Source of the DNA: Pseudomonas sp. v388
GTDB taxonomy: Bacteria; Pseudomonadota; Gammaproteobacteria; Pseudomonadales; Pseudomonadaceae
Direction: 5' to 3'
NCBI RefSeq assembly: GCF_003935425.1
Contig: NZ_RHQN01000004.1
Coordinates: 1-64,000 of the forward strand
Length of the DNA stretch: 64,000 nucleotides
In this document: positions 47,583 to 56,754 of the stretch, piece after piece
Numbering within the stretch: position 1 is the first letter of the stretch
How the letters are laid out: every line of letters starts with the position of its first letter
Made by a program: the position numbers and the translations under genes
The notes under the pieces: generated by a model
Told to the model about the DNA's origin: nothing
What the model saw: only the letters and a program-made list of their open reading frames with translations
The model's database searches: none

Positions 47583-47612
47583 TTGACTTTAGAATTTATC
47601 TCACTATAGTGA
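47583..47612 (+). promoter_or_regulatory. gltA promoter with palindrome over the -10
   Basis: TTGACT (47583-47588), a 16-nt spacer and TATAGT (47605-47610). The -10 lies within the perfect 12-bp palindrome TCACTATAGTGA (47601-47612). The leader is about 52 nt; AGGAGG at 47659-47664 precedes the ATG. Confidence 0.78.
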
Positions 47613-47668
47613 TGCGGGCCCTGCGTGGGGGGCCTGTCTGATGATTTGAAGCATAAATAGGAGGCCAC

Positions 47669-48958
47669 ATGGCTGACAAAAAAGCGCAGTTGATCATCGA
47701 GGGCGCAGCCCCCGTCGAGCTGCCAATTCTGACCGGTACCGTGGGTCCAGATGTGATCGACGTACGCGGTCTCACTGCCACCGGCCGCTTCACATTCGAC
47801 CCAGGCTTCATGTCGACCGCCTCTTGCGAGTCGAAGATCACCTACATTGATGGTGACAACGGCATCCTGCTGCACCGCGGCTATCCGATCGAGCAACTGG
47901 CCGAGCAGTCCGACTACCTGGAAACCTGCTACCTGCTGCTCAATGGCGAACTGCCCACCGCCGAACAGAAGGCCCAGTTCGTCGCCGTGGTCAAGAACCA
48001 CACCATGGTCCACGAACAACTCAAGACATTCTTCAACGGCTTCCGCCGTGACGCCCACCCGATGGCCGTGATGTGCGGCGTGGTCGGCGCCCTGTCCGCG
48101 TTCTACCACGACTCGCTGGACATCAATAATCCGCAGCACCGCGAGATTTCCGCGGTTCGCCTGGTCGCCAAGATGCCGACCCTGGCCGCAATGGTCTACA
48201 AGTACTCCATGGGCCAGCCCATGATGTACCCGCGCAACGACCTGAGCTATGCGGAAAACTTCCTGCACATGATGTTCAACACGCCGTGCGAGATCAAACC
48301 GATCAGCCCGGTGCTGGCCAAGGCGATGGACCGGATCTTCATCCTCCACGCCGACCACGAGCAGAACGCATCCACGTCCACCGTGCGCATGGCAGGTTCG
48401 TCGGGCGCCAACCCGTTCGCCTGTATCGCAGCCGGCATCGCCGCGCTGTGGGGTCCGGCTCACGGCGGCGCCAACGAAGCCGTGCTGACCATGCTCGATG
48501 AAATCGGCGATGTGTCCAACATCGACAAGTTCATTGCCAAGGCCAAGGACAAGAACGATCCGTTCAAGCTCATGGGCTTCGGTCACCGTGTCTACAAGAA
48601 CCGCGACCCACGTGCCACGGTCATGAAGCAGACCTGCGACGAGGTCCTACGGGAACTGGGTATCAACAATGACCCGCAACTCGAACTGGCCATGCGCCTG
48701 GAAGAGATCGCCCTGACCGACCCGTACTTCATCGAACGCTCGCTCTACCCGAACGTCGATTTCTACTCGGGCATCATCCTCAAGGCCATCGGCATCCCAA
48801 CCAGCATGTTCACCGTGATCTTCGCCCTGGCGCGGACCGTCGGCTGGATTTCGCACTGGAAGGAAATGCTCTCCAGCCCTTACAAGATCGGCCGTCCACG
48901 CCAGCTGTACACCGGCAACGTGCAACGCGACATCGTTCCACTGGCCGAACGCAAGTAA
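47669..48958 (+). CDS. gltA: Citrate synthase (type I)
   Basis: 429 residues. Active-site residues are visible: His in [10 protein letters not shown] (about 264), His in [13 protein letters not shown] (about 305) and Asp in VDFYSGI (about 362), the same numbering as the E. coli enzyme. It condenses acetyl-CoA and oxaloacetate to start the TCA cycle. The length and sequence type fit the hexameric, NADH-sensitive class of Gram-negatives. It diverges from sdhCDAB and ends at a strong terminator. Confidence 0.98.
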   Translation: MADKKAQLIIEGAAPVELPILTGTVGPDVIDVRGLTATGRFTFDPGFMSTASCESKITYIDGDNGILLHRGYPIEQLAEQSDYLETCYLLLNGELPTAEQKAQFVAVVKNHTMVHEQLKTFFNGFRRDAHPMAVMCGVVGALSAFYHDSLDINNPQHREISAVRLVAKMPTLAAMVYKYSMGQPMMYPRNDLSYAENFLHMMFNTPCEIKPISPVLAKAMDRIFILHADHEQNASTSTVRMAGSSGANPFACIAAGIAALWGPAHGGANEAVLTMLDEIGDVSNIDKFIAKAKDKNDPFKLMGFGHRVYKNRDPRATVMKQTCDEVLRELGINNDPQLELAMRLEEIALTDPYFIERSLYPNVDFYSGIILKAIGIPTSMFTVIFALARTVGWISHWKEMLSSPYKIGRPRQLYTGNVQRDIVPLAERK

Positions 48959-48972
48959 GCGCTGCGCAAATG

Positions 48973-49001
48973 AAAAAGGCTGCCAATGGCAGCCTTTTTT
49001 T
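48973..49001 (+). terminator. Terminator of gltA
   Basis: AAAAAGGCTGCC, AAT loop, GGCAGCC and TTTTTTT begin 15 nt after the gltA stop; the A-run allows use in both directions toward the convergent START-domain gene. Confidence 0.93.
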
Positions 49002-49028
49002 GTGGGCGTAGAACGACGCGCCGCAGGC

Positions 49029-49634
49029 TTATTTCTGTGCCCGTTCGCGCAGGGCCTTAAGCGTATTGAACGGCGCATCCACCACGAATTTGTTGGCGAT
49101 CATCGACGGCACACTGCCGCCTGGCTCGGTATGGACCTGATAGGTCACTTCGGTCTGGTTCGCCCCCTTGGGCACCAGCTTCCAGAAACCTTCGACCTTG
49201 CTCACCCGCACGTAGCCTTTCTCTTCGGGGATGTAAGTCGGCTGCTCTTCAAGCGTGCGGGTCAGACTGCCATCGGCCCCTTCGATGGTGGTAATCAGCA
49301 ACACCGAATCGCGCGGCGTCACTGGCCACGGCGTATTGAAGCGGGTATAGGTCCAGGCCTTGCCACCCTCATGCTTGAGCAGTTTCTGCGACTCACACTC
49401 ATGAATCCAGGCGCAGGCACCGGCCACGTCCTCCTGAAGCGCACGCAACTTCGCAACGCTGGCATTGATCACGGTACTGCCACGATATGCCTTGTATTTC
49501 GAGCCCGCGACATCACTCAACGACACCTGGATGCCGTCTTCATTCTTTGCTACTTGCCAATCCTCGGCAGCAGCCTCGCCTATCAGCAGTGCAGACAACC
49601 CACAAACCATAGCCATGCGACGCAGCGAACCCAT
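49029..49634 (-). CDS. START-domain exported protein
   Basis: 201 residues. A signal peptide (MGSLRRMAMVCGLSALLIGEAAA) is followed by a START/Bet-v1-like domain: EDWQVAKNEDGIQVSLSDV, YKAYRGSTVINAS, WIHECESQKLL, FNTPWPVTPRDSVLL and the terminal helix MIANKFVVDAPFNTLKALRE. Such domains bind lipids or other hydrophobic ligands; a periplasmic lipid-handling role is possible but not shown. AAGGAAAA before the ATG supports the start. Convergent with gltA. Confidence 0.88.
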   Translation of the reverse strand: MGSLRRMAMVCGLSALLIGEAAAEDWQVAKNEDGIQVSLSDVAGSKYKAYRGSTVINASVAKLRALQEDVAGACAWIHECESQKLLKHEGGKAWTYTRFNTPWPVTPRDSVLLITTIEGADGSLTRTLEEQPTYIPEEKGYVRVSKVEGFWKLVPKGANQTEVTYQVHTEPGGSVPSMIANKFVVDAPFNTLKALRERAQK

Positions 49635-49661
49635 AGTATTTTCCTTATTGTTTAAATTCCA

Positions 49662-49919
49662 TCAGGCAACTGCTGTCGCCTTTTCCCACCAACCGATCAG
49701 ACGAATTGCATCATCCCTGTCCACACCACATACATCTTCGGCGGCCGGAAACTGGCTGCAGACCGCAGGCCGCTCAGGACGACCGAACAGCCCGCACAGG
49801 TAATCCATACCCAGATGCAGACAACGCACCCCCGCAGGCTTGCCTTCAGGCATGCCTGGAATGGGCGAGCTGATTGACGGAGCGATGCAACAGGCACCGC
49901 AACCGGAGCGACAGTCCAT
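49662..49919 (-). CDS. YkgJ family cysteine-cluster protein
   Basis: 85 residues. Cysteines are arranged CRSGCGACC at the N-terminus, then CLHL, YLCGLFGRPERPAVCSQFP and CGVDRDDA, the CxxxCGxCC...C...C...RPxxC pattern of the family, which is presumed to bind zinc or an Fe-S cluster. Function unknown. It lies 27 nt before the START-domain gene and might form an operon with it. Confidence 0.88.
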   Translation of the reverse strand: MDCRSGCGACCIAPSISSPIPGMPEGKPAGVRCLHLGMDYLCGLFGRPERPAVCSQFPAAEDVCGVDRDDAIRLIGWWEKATAVA

Positions 49920-50012
49920 GACTCGACACCCTTATGAACGACTGAAAAGAGGGATGATAGTAACGGGCGCGCCGAGCGTTTGAAAACGCCATTTCGGACG
50001 ACGAACACGGCC

Positions 50013-50693
50013 TTACTGCTTGAATTTGAAATCCAGCGCCGCGCCTTCGACGTCGCGTCGGCTGTCGTTGCGCATTTGCAGTTCCATCTGGTTGTTCAAC
50101 AGTCGCCCATTGAGCTCGAACGGCCCAGGATCGGATGGCGAATCGCTGGTATTGAACATCGGTGGCAGGATCGGTTTGCGTCGAGCGGAAATCACCTTGG
50201 GCGGCGGATCGAGTTCCTTGACCAGCTCCGGCGGCAAGCTGAGATCCAGCTTGGCTGGGGCCAGACGCACGCTCTTGGCCTGGGTGTCCTTCTGGGCTTT
50301 TTTGGCCTTGCGCGTGTCCGCCGCTGCATCCCGCCTGGCAGCGGCCTTGGTCTGGGCCACGGTGCGGTCCGCCACAGGCTTGCTGGTGCGAGCACTGCCC
50401 GGCCCTACCGCACTGTCCTTGTCGACCGGCTGCTTGCCCGCCACCACCGGGACTACCGGCACGCCCGGCGCCATTTCATGCACCGGCGCCGGCTTTGTTT
50501 CAACAGTGGGAGACACCACCGACTCCGAAGGCGCCTGGGCGGTGGAACGTACCGCAGGCGGGGCCGGCGCAGCTTCAGGCTTTGGCGCTTCGGCGGCCGC
50601 TTCGGTCTTGGGCTTGGACACAGGCGGCTGTTGCGCATCACACGCACTCAGCAATACGACAATGAGCAGTCCTGCATAGCGAAACAGATTCAT
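50013..50693 (-). CDS. Predicted lipoprotein with Ala/Pro/Lys-rich middle
   Basis: 226 residues from ATG 50693. A signal peptide with lipobox LLSAC (Cys about 18) is followed by a low-complexity Ala/Pro/Lys/Glu stretch (about residues 25-145) that could span the periplasm, and a conserved-looking C-terminal domain (LDLSLPPELVKELDPPPKV ... FELNGRLLNNQMELQMRND). No clear ribosome site is seen before 50693; an ATG at 50753 is in frame, but would place 20 residues before the signal sequence. Function not recognised. Confidence 0.7.
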   Translation of the reverse strand: MNLFRYAGLLIVVLLSACDAQQPPVSKPKTEAAAEAPKPEAAPAPPAVRSTAQAPSESVVSPTVETKPAPVHEMAPGVPVVPVVAGKQPVDKDSAVGPGSARTSKPVADRTVAQTKAAARRDAAADTRKAKKAQKDTQAKSVRLAPAKLDLSLPPELVKELDPPPKVISARRKPILPPMFNTSDSPSDPGPFELNGRLLNNQMELQMRNDSRRDVEGAALDFKFKQ

Positions 50694-50792
50694 AAGCAAC
50701 GAGGTGACCAAAGCAGAGAGATAGATGCTGTTCTCTTGAGTCCTGCGTGACAAGACAAGAGTTCCGATAATCGGATGTAAAAGCCTTGCGCC

Positions 50793-52232
50793 TCAGTAAT
50801 CCACCACCGCCTCCTGACACAATTGCCGGGCCAGCATGCCCAGCGTCATCAGCGCCCGCTCTGCCTCGCGGTTCCATGGCATGCCGCAGTTTAGCCGGAT
50901 GCAGTGGTTGAACTGCTCGGTATTGCTGAAAATGAGCCCCGGCGCGATGCTGATACCCTGCTCCAGCGCCCGCACGTGCAATATCTGGGTGTTGACCCTT
51001 CCCGGCAGGCTGACCCACAGGATGAACCCGCCCGCTGGACGACTCATTTGCGTGCCTTCCGGAAAGTGCTGTTGCACCGCCAACTGATAGGCGCTGAGGT
51101 TCTTGCGGTATTCCAGACGAATGAAGCGCAGATGCCGGTCATATCCGCCGTTTTCCAAATAGGCGGCAATCGCCATCTGGGTAACACTGCAGGCCGAATG
51201 AGTACTGAAGGTCTGCAACCGCTGAATCTCGGCCTGATACTTGCCCGCGATCATCCAACCGATGCGCACGCCCGGCGACAAGGTCTTGGAGAAACTGGAA
51301 CAGTAAACCACCCTGCCCAGCCGATCGAACGCCTTCAGAGCCTTGGTGCGGCCGATCTCGAACATCAGCTCGCCGTAGATATCGTCTTCGACAATCTGGA
51401 TATCGAAGTCTGACGCCAGCCGCAGCAAATGTTTCTGGCGCTCCTCGGGCATGGTGCCGCCCAATGGATTGCTCAGCCGCGCGGTGAGCACCAGCGCTTT
51501 GATCGTCCACTGGTTGGCGGCCAGTTGCAGGGCTTCCAGACTGATGCCGGTTACCGGGTCGCTGGGAATCTCGATGACTTTCAGGCCCAGCAAATCGGCC
51601 AGTTGCAGCAGGCCGTAGTAAGCCGGGGATTCGGCGGCGATCAGGTCGCCCGGCCGGGTCAGCACCCGCAGGATCATCTGCAAGGCATCGACGCATCCGT
51701 GGGTGATCACCACTTCAGAAGGGTCAACCACCACACCCGCGTCACGCATGCGAATGGCCACCTGACGCCGCAACGGCTCGAAGCCTGGACTGAACATATA
51801 GCTGAAGGCGCGCGGACTGTGAAAGCGTGTGACTTTCGCCAGTTGCTGATGCAGGGCACGCACCGGCAGGTAATCGACATGGGGGACGGCAGCGCCCAGC
51901 GCGAATACACCTTCACGCCGGGACTCTTCCAGCACCTGCTGGATGATACTGCTGCGGGTCACCAGGCTGGGCCGCTCGACGCGCGCGATGTCCGGCGTGG
52001 ACGCCGTCAATGCCGGAGTCTGGTGCACGTAGTAACCGGACTGCGGGCGTGCCCGGATCAAGCCCTGGTCTTCCAGATTGGCGTAGGCCTGAAGCACGGT
52101 CGCATGACTGACGTTGAGCTGCGAGCTCATCTTGCGCACCGACGGCACCCGCTCGCCCGGCTGATAGACGCCACGACGAATGTCTTCGGCCAGTTGCTGA
52201 GCGATTCGTTGATAAAGCAGGAGATTGGTCAT
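50793..52232 (-). CDS. MocR-type regulator (GntR HTH + aminotransferase domain)
   Basis: 479 residues. N-terminal GntR winged helix (YQRIAQQLAEDIRRGVYQPG ... HATVLQAYANLEDQGLI), then a fold-type I aminotransferase domain with the PLP-binding Lys in YCSSFSKTLSPGVRIGW and VEDDIYGELMFE. Proteins of this class (MocR, PdxR, GabR) use PLP-bound ligands to control transcription rather than catalysis. Target genes are not adjacent; the upstream neighbour is the OmpA operon in the same direction. Confidence 0.93.
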   Translation of the reverse strand: MTNLLLYQRIAQQLAEDIRRGVYQPGERVPSVRKMSSQLNVSHATVLQAYANLEDQGLIRARPQSGYYVHQTPALTASTPDIARVERPSLVTRSSIIQQVLEESRREGVFALGAAVPHVDYLPVRALHQQLAKVTRFHSPRAFSYMFSPGFEPLRRQVAIRMRDAGVVVDPSEVVITHGCVDALQMILRVLTRPGDLIAAESPAYYGLLQLADLLGLKVIEIPSDPVTGISLEALQLAANQWTIKALVLTARLSNPLGGTMPEERQKHLLRLASDFDIQIVEDDIYGELMFEIGRTKALKAFDRLGRVVYCSSFSKTLSPGVRIGWMIAGKYQAEIQRLQTFSTHSACSVTQMAIAAYLENGGYDRHLRFIRLEYRKNLSAYQLAVQQHFPEGTQMSRPAGGFILWVSLPGRVNTQILHVRALEQGISIAPGLIFSNTEQFNHCIRLNCGMPWNREAERALMTLGMLARQLCQEAVVDY

Positions 52233-52296
52233 GACGCAGCCTCAGGACGACCGGGCGCCGGCGCGCGGGTTTCGGACCGGAACAGTCTGGAAGTGT

Positions 52297-52307
52297 ACTG
52301 GGACAGT
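52297..52307. promoter_or_regulatory. Short dyad ACTG-N3-CAGT upstream of MocR-type gene
   Basis: ACTGGGACAGT inside TGTACTGGGACAGTTCAGG, 65 nt upstream of the regulator start. It could be an autoregulatory site; the dyad is short and the case is weak. Confidence 0.25.
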
Positions 52308-52380
52308 TCAGGTTTAGGCCAGCGCTAGTACACATTGCAAATGATCGCTCTCAGCGCTGCGGCATCAGTGAACCACACAG

Positions 52381-52415
52381 CAAAAAGCCCGGGACCTTGT
52401 TCAGATCCCGGGCTT
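52381..52415 (-). terminator. Terminator of the OmpA-family operon
   Basis: AAGCCCGGGA (52385-52394) and TCCCGGGCTT (52406-52415) form a perfect 10-bp stem; on the minus strand a T-run follows directly. It lies 18 nt after the OmpA-gene stop. Confidence 0.9.
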
Positions 52416-52432
52416 GGCTGGCAGCGCCTGGA

Positions 52433-53248
52433 TTAGCGGGCAGCGCCCAACTGGCCCTGGTCGTCCGAGAACACGATCTCGACGCGACGATTCTGCGCAC
52501 GCCCGCGCTCCGACGCATTGGCATTGACCGGATATTCCTGACCATAGCCCTGGACCTGAATGCGCTTCTCATCCACACCCAGATCCGTGAGCACATCCGC
52601 CACCGCCTGCGCACGGTCCTTGGACAGCTTCAGGTTTTCCTGACGGTCCCCGGTGCTGTCCGTGTACCCTTCGATCCGCACCACGCGCCGTGGATTGAGC
52701 TGCAGGAATTGCACGACCTTGAGTACCGTGCGATTGGCCGAACTCTTGAGCTCCGCATGACCGGCGTCGAACAGCACATCACCCAGGGTCATGACCAGGC
52801 CGCGATCGGTCTGGGTCGTTACCAGGCTGAGAATCTGGTCTTCGAGCCACTTGCCTTGCTGTTGGGCGCTGGTCAGCTTGGCTTCGCGCAGCGCCAGTTG
52901 CAGACGCTGGCGTTCGAGATCCAGCTTGGCCAGGCGCTCGGTGATCAGCATCAGATTGCTGTGCTCGCGAGCGATCTCACTGTAGCGACTGCTCAGGTAA
53001 GCGTAATGGGTGACATCGGCGCCGCTGCCCAGATAACTCGACAGTCGCTCGGCGCGGGCCAGCGACTCACCGGCGCGGATTACATCCTTGGGCGCGCTGC
53101 GCAGGACGCTGCCGTCTTCCTTGACTTTCTGAAAGTCGGCATTGGCCCTTTGCAGATCCTGATCACTGCTGTGTTGCCCGGCGCACCCCTGAAGACCGAC
53201 CGAACCGACCAACAGCGCGACACTCAACAGACATGGAAAACGGGTCAT
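52433..53248 (-). CDS. OmpA-family lipoprotein with DUF4398 region
   Basis: 271 residues. Lipobox LQGC (Cys about 22), a helical DUF4398-like segment (ANADFQKVKEDGSVLRSAPKDVIRAGESLARAERLSSYL), then a C-terminal OmpA domain that binds peptidoglycan: DVLFDAGHAELKSSANRTVL, VRIEGYTDSTGDRQENLKLS, GYGQEYPVNANASERGRAQN with the family Asp and Arg. It likely links the outer membrane to the cell wall. Its start overlaps the preceding gene by four bases, so translation is coupled. Confidence 0.92.
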   Translation of the reverse strand: MTRFPCLLSVALLVGSVGLQGCAGQHSSDQDLQRANADFQKVKEDGSVLRSAPKDVIRAGESLARAERLSSYLGSGADVTHYAYLSSRYSEIAREHSNLMLITERLAKLDLERQRLQLALREAKLTSAQQQGKWLEDQILSLVTTQTDRGLVMTLGDVLFDAGHAELKSSANRTVLKVVQFLQLNPRRVVRIEGYTDSTGDRQENLKLSKDRAQAVADVLTDLGVDEKRIQVQGYGQEYPVNANASERGRAQNRRVEIVFSDDQGQLGAAR

Positions 53249-53598
53249 TGCGCCTCTCCCAACTGCTTGCGCAGGCGATTGAGCCGGGCGTTCAACTGAT
53301 CCACCTGCTCCTGCCCCTTTTGCGTCAGCACCCGCGCCTCGGCCAGACGCGCATCCAGCTCGGCCTGCTCAGCCCTCATACGCGCATCCTTGTAGGCCCG
53401 GTCGGCCATATCGGCGCGGGCCTGGGTGAACTTGGTTTCGGCGGCCTGCAACTCCGGCTGGTCGTCGGCGGCCCCCACGGCCCTGGCCTGCTCCAGGGCT
53501 TGCTCGGTCAGTTTGAATTGTTCGGTCGGGGCCGGGTCACTGGCGCAGCCGGCCAGGGTGGCGAGTGCCAGAATGGCAATTGATGGGCGAATATTCAC
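53245..53598 (-). CDS. DUF4398 small lipoprotein
   Basis: 117 residues. A signal peptide ends in LAGC (Cys about 18); the mature part is a long amphipathic helix rich in Ala, Glu, Gln and Arg (LTEQALEQARAVGAADDQPE, AETKFTQARADMADRAYKDA), the DUF4398 pattern. It starts with GTG 53598 behind AGGA. It resembles the N-terminal helical part of the OmpA-family protein encoded next, so the two may interact. Function unknown. Confidence 0.88.
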   Translation of the reverse strand: MNIRPSIAILALATLAGCASDPAPTEQFKLTEQALEQARAVGAADDQPELQAAETKFTQARADMADRAYKDARMRAEQAELDARLAEARVLTQKGQEQVDQLNARLNRLRKQLGEAQ

Positions 53599-53607
53599 AA
53601 CACATTC

Positions 53608-54456
53608 CTACTTGTCTGAGGCGCTGGCGTCGGCGGGTTGCAGCAGCTGGGCTTTCCAGATTTCCAGGTTGCGGGCAATAACGTCATCCGACCGACCAGA
53701 AGCGGCCGATTCTGTCATCTTTTTCGCCAGCTGTCCGCGCAACCAGGCATCGTTACACGCCGAATTGAACGACAAGGCCAGATGCAGACCCGGCGCATCC
53801 ACCACGAACGGACGCGGCCCCAGATCAGCGGACAGGCCCAGGGTCTGGGTCATGACCATCCCGGCATAACGACCGGCCAGCACATAATCCACCTGGCCCA
53901 GCGCCAGCTTCTGGAATGCCTGGACAAGCCCCGGCGAGCGTTCCAGGGTCAACTGCGCTGCAGCTGCCGCTTCGAAGGATTGGGTCAGGCGGGTTCTGAT
54001 CGACACCGCACCGGGGTGCCCGGCAAGATCGGCGAGTTTGTCCAAGGGCCACGCCTGGTCGTGCCGGGTCCAGACCAGAATGTCGTTGCGGGCAATCGCT
54101 GGATGCACGAAATCCAGGGCATCGAGCTGAGCCGCATTCAACGGCGCGTCGACCAGCAGGTCCATGCGCCCGGTACGCACTTCTTCGAGCGCCTGGCTGC
54201 GCTTGCCGGCGTAGAGAAATTCGATATTCAGACCCAGCTCGGTGGCGGCCTGCTTCAACAGATCGGCATTGGCACCCATCAGGTGTCTGGGGTCCTGCGG
54301 GTCTCGCCACAGATACGGCGGCGCATCCGGGCTGCCGGTGGCGATCAGCCGTTCACATTTGCCGGAGGCCATCGTCAGCGACGGCGCGGCCAGCAAGGCC
54401 ATGACCATCCACCACCGTTGCGTTTTGCGCCGAGCCAGCGGCCTGGACCTATCCAC
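53608..54456 (-). CDS. Periplasmic solute-binding protein (SBP_bac_3 type)
   Basis: 282 residues. Signal peptide ending SLTMA, then the type-3 binding-protein fold: ATGSPDAPPYLWRDPQDP, GANADLLKQAATELGLNIEF, EEVRTGRMDLLVDAPLN and GQVDYVLAGRYAGM. No ABC transporter gene is near; instead it is 9 nt before two envelope lipoprotein genes. GTG 54456 behind AAGGA is chosen. Ligand is probably an amino acid or similar small molecule; it may act as a sensor rather than a transporter part. Confidence 0.88.
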   Translation of the reverse strand: MDRSRPLARRKTQRWWMVMALLAAPSLTMASGKCERLIATGSPDAPPYLWRDPQDPRHLMGANADLLKQAATELGLNIEFLYAGKRSQALEEVRTGRMDLLVDAPLNAAQLDALDFVHPAIARNDILVWTRHDQAWPLDKLADLAGHPGAVSIRTRLTQSFEAAAAAQLTLERSPGLVQAFQKLALGQVDYVLAGRYAGMVMTQTLGLSADLGPRPFVVDAPGLHLALSFNSACNDAWLRGQLAKKMTESAASGRSDDVIARNLEIWKAQLLQPADASASDK

Positions 54457-54481
54457 GAGTCATCCTTTTTCGACAGCCGAT

Positions 54482-54543
54482 AAAAAACCCGTTCCCCCTG
54501 CCCTGCTTGGCGCCTGACGGGGGTGAACGGGTTCTCTTTATAG
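54482..54543 (-). terminator. Terminator of etfBA
   Basis: AACCCGTTC pairs with GAACGGGTT (54535-54543), extended by CCCC/GGGG with a bulged T; followed on the minus strand by six T. It starts 15 nt after etfA. Confidence 0.88.
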
Positions 54544-54557
54544 AGCAAGCCTGTGGG

Positions 54558-55487
54558 TTAGACCAGCTTCTCCAGCTCCGGAATCGCTTCGAACAAGTCC
54601 GCTACCAGACCGTAATCGGCCACCTGGAAGATCGGTGCTTCTTCGTCCTTGTTGATCGCAACGATCACCTTGGAGTCCTTCATGCCGGCCAGGTGCTGGA
54701 TCGCGCCGGAGATACCGACCGCGATGTACAGCTGCGGCGCAACGATCTTGCCGGTCTGGCCGACCTGCATGTCGTTGGGCACGAAACCGGCGTCCACCGC
54801 TGCGCGGGAAGCGCCGACGGCCGCGCCCAGCTTGTCGGCCAGCGCATACAGGTGCTTGAAGTTGTCGCCGTTCTGCATGCCGCGACCACCGGACACCACG
54901 ATCTTGGCAGCGGTCAGCTCAGGACGGTCGGACTTCGCCAGTTCTTCACCAACGAAGCTGGAGATACCCGCGTCATGGGCGGCAGCGACGGCTTCCACAG
55001 CTGCCGAACCACCTTCGGCCGACACGGCGTCGAAGCCGGTGGCGCGCACGGTGATGACTTTCACCGCAGCGCTCGATTGCACGGTAGCAATGGCGTTGCC
55101 GGCGTAGATCGGGCGGGTAAAGGTGTCCGGCGACTGCACCGAGATGATCTCGGAGATCTGGTCGACGTCCAGCTTGGCGGCCACACGCGGCAGGATGTTC
55201 TTGCCGTTGGAAGTGGCGGCGGCCAGCACGTGGCTGTAGCTGCCGGCCAGTTCGACCAGCAGCGGTGCGATGTTTTCCGGCAACTGGTGCTGGTACGCAG
55301 CGTTGTCGGCCACCAGCACCTTGGAAACACCGGCGACCCTGGCGGCCGCCTCGGCCACGGCAGCGATGCCCGAACCGGTGACCAGCAGGTGGATGTCGCC
55401 GCCGATCTGCTGCGCGGCAGCGACCGTGTTCAGTGTGGCCGGAGCCAGGTTGGCGGAGTCGTGTTCAGCGAGAACCAGGATAGTCAT
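54558..55487 (-). CDS. etfA: Electron transfer flavoprotein alpha subunit
   Basis: 309 residues. The C-terminal FAD domain shows [36 protein letters not shown] and [20 protein letters not shown], the family signature. ETF collects electrons from acyl-CoA and other dehydrogenases and passes them to ETF-QO. Its ATG shares one base with the etfB stop (TGATG). Confidence 0.98.
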   Translation of the reverse strand: MTILVLAEHDSANLAPATLNTVAAAQQIGGDIHLLVTGSGIAAVAEAAARVAGVSKVLVADNAAYQHQLPENIAPLLVELAGSYSHVLAAATSNGKNILPRVAAKLDVDQISEIISVQSPDTFTRPIYAGNAIATVQSSAAVKVITVRATGFDAVSAEGGSAAVEAVAAAHDAGISSFVGEELAKSDRPELTAAKIVVSGGRGMQNGDNFKHLYALADKLGAAVGASRAAVDAGFVPNDMQVGQTGKIVAPQLYIAVGISGAIQHLAGMKDSKVIVAINKDEEAPIFQVADYGLVADLFEAIPELEKLV

Positions 55488-56236
55488 CAGAGCACCTTCG
55501 CTTCGGTTTTCAGTTTTTCGACCAGTTCGGCCACCGACTTGACCTTCACGCCTGCGCTGCGGGCAGCCGGCGCTTCAACCTTGAGGGTCTTGTTGGTCGA
55601 GGCCACGGACACACCCAACGCTTCGGGCGTCAGGGTTTCCAGCGGCTTTTTCTTGGCCTTCATGATGTTGGGCAGCGACGCGTAGCGCGGCTCGTTGAGG
55701 CGCAGGTCGGTGGTGACGATAGCCGGCAGGTTCAGCGAAACGGTCTGCAGACCGCCGTCGATCTCGCGAGTCACGGCAACCTTGTCGCCGCTCACTTCGA
55801 CCTTGGAGGCGAAGGTGCCCTGCGCGTAGCCGCTGAGCGCCGCGAGCATCTGGCCGGTCTGGTTGTTGTCGCTGTCGATGGCCTGTTTACCCAGGATCAC
55901 CAGCTGTGGCTGTTCTTTGTCGACCACGGCCTTGAGCAGCTTGGCCACGGCAAGCGAAGTCAGCTCTTCGGCGGATTCGACCAGCACGGCACGGTCGGCA
56001 CCCAGCGCCAGGGCGGTACGCAGTTGTTCCTGAGCGGTGGTCGGGCCGATGGTCACGACCACGATTTCGCTGGCGACGCCTTTCTCTTTCAGGCGTACGG
56101 CTTCTTCCACGGCGATTTCGCAGAAAGGGTTCATGGACATTTTGACGTTGGCGAGATCGACGCCGGAGTTGTCCGCCTTGACGCGAACCTTGACGTTGTA
56201 GTCGACCACTCGTTTGACAGCTACAAGAACCTTCAT
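55487..56236 (-). CDS. etfB: Electron transfer flavoprotein beta subunit
   Basis: 249 residues starting [20 protein letters not shown]. The AMP/recognition-loop signature [20 protein letters not shown] is complete, including the Leu for docking to dehydrogenases. The frame is open up to 56470, but 56236 is the family start. etfB-etfA form an operon divergent from etf-QO. Confidence 0.98.
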   Translation of the reverse strand: MKVLVAVKRVVDYNVKVRVKADNSGVDLANVKMSMNPFCEIAVEEAVRLKEKGVASEIVVVTIGPTTAQEQLRTALALGADRAVLVESAEELTSLAVAKLLKAVVDKEQPQLVILGKQAIDSDNNQTGQMLAALSGYAQGTFASKVEVSGDKVAVTREIDGGLQTVSLNLPAIVTTDLRLNEPRYASLPNIMKAKKKPLETLTPEALGVSVASTNKTLKVEAPAARSAGVKVKSVAELVEKLKTEAKVL

Positions 56237-56596
56237 GGATTCCTCACTCTCCGGTGAAAAGAAAGTCGCCCGGCAGCACCAGGCGATCGATATGTGTGTC
56301 CTCAACAAGCAATCGTGTAGGTGCAGGCGGAACGTGCGAATCGTGAAGACGGCCGAAAAGCCCTCTTCAAGGGCAAACACCCGGCGTTCAAGGTGTATGA
56401 AATGCCGCGCGGCCAACCCGCTTTGAGCCAGCACCGCATCCGCCTGGCGCCTTTTCAGCGAGTTCTTCAACCTCGCTCCAGCCTACGGCGAACGCAAAAC
56501 CGCCCGTATCTTGACCGCATCACCTTTTCCGGTCAATACGCCAAATCGGCCAGTCCTGAGTCTGATGTCTTTGATTTCTCTGGCCTGCGGCCAATT

Positions 56597-56610
56597 CAAA
56601 CAAGCGTTTG
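56597..56610. promoter_or_regulatory. PsrA box upstream of etf-QO
   Basis: CAAAC-AAGC-GTTTG is a perfect match to the PsrA consensus (G/C)AAAC-N2-4-GTTT(G/C). It lies directly upstream of the etf-QO -35 element and in the region shared with etfBA. PsrA is the long-chain-fatty-acid-responsive TetR regulator of pseudomonads. Confidence 0.8.
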
Positions 56611-56612
56611 TA

Positions 56613-56641
56613 TTGGACCTGCCCGGTGGTGTAGATATAAT
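56613..56641 (+). promoter_or_regulatory. etf-QO promoter (sigma-70)
   Basis: TTGGAC (56613-56618), a 17-nt spacer and a perfect TATAAT (56636-56641). The start point would be near 56648, leaving a leader of about 105 nt. The rest of the 518-nt gap (56237-56754) shows no gene; an etfB promoter was not identified with confidence. Confidence 0.85.
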
Positions 56642-56754
56642 GCGCCCCAATTAAAAAGATCGGCCGACGCTCTGCGTCTGCGCGGGTCATTTCAGCTGCA
56701 CGTCATCAGCTGCATACAGAAAGCACCGTGAGCCTTGAGAGTAGGAGATTGCCT

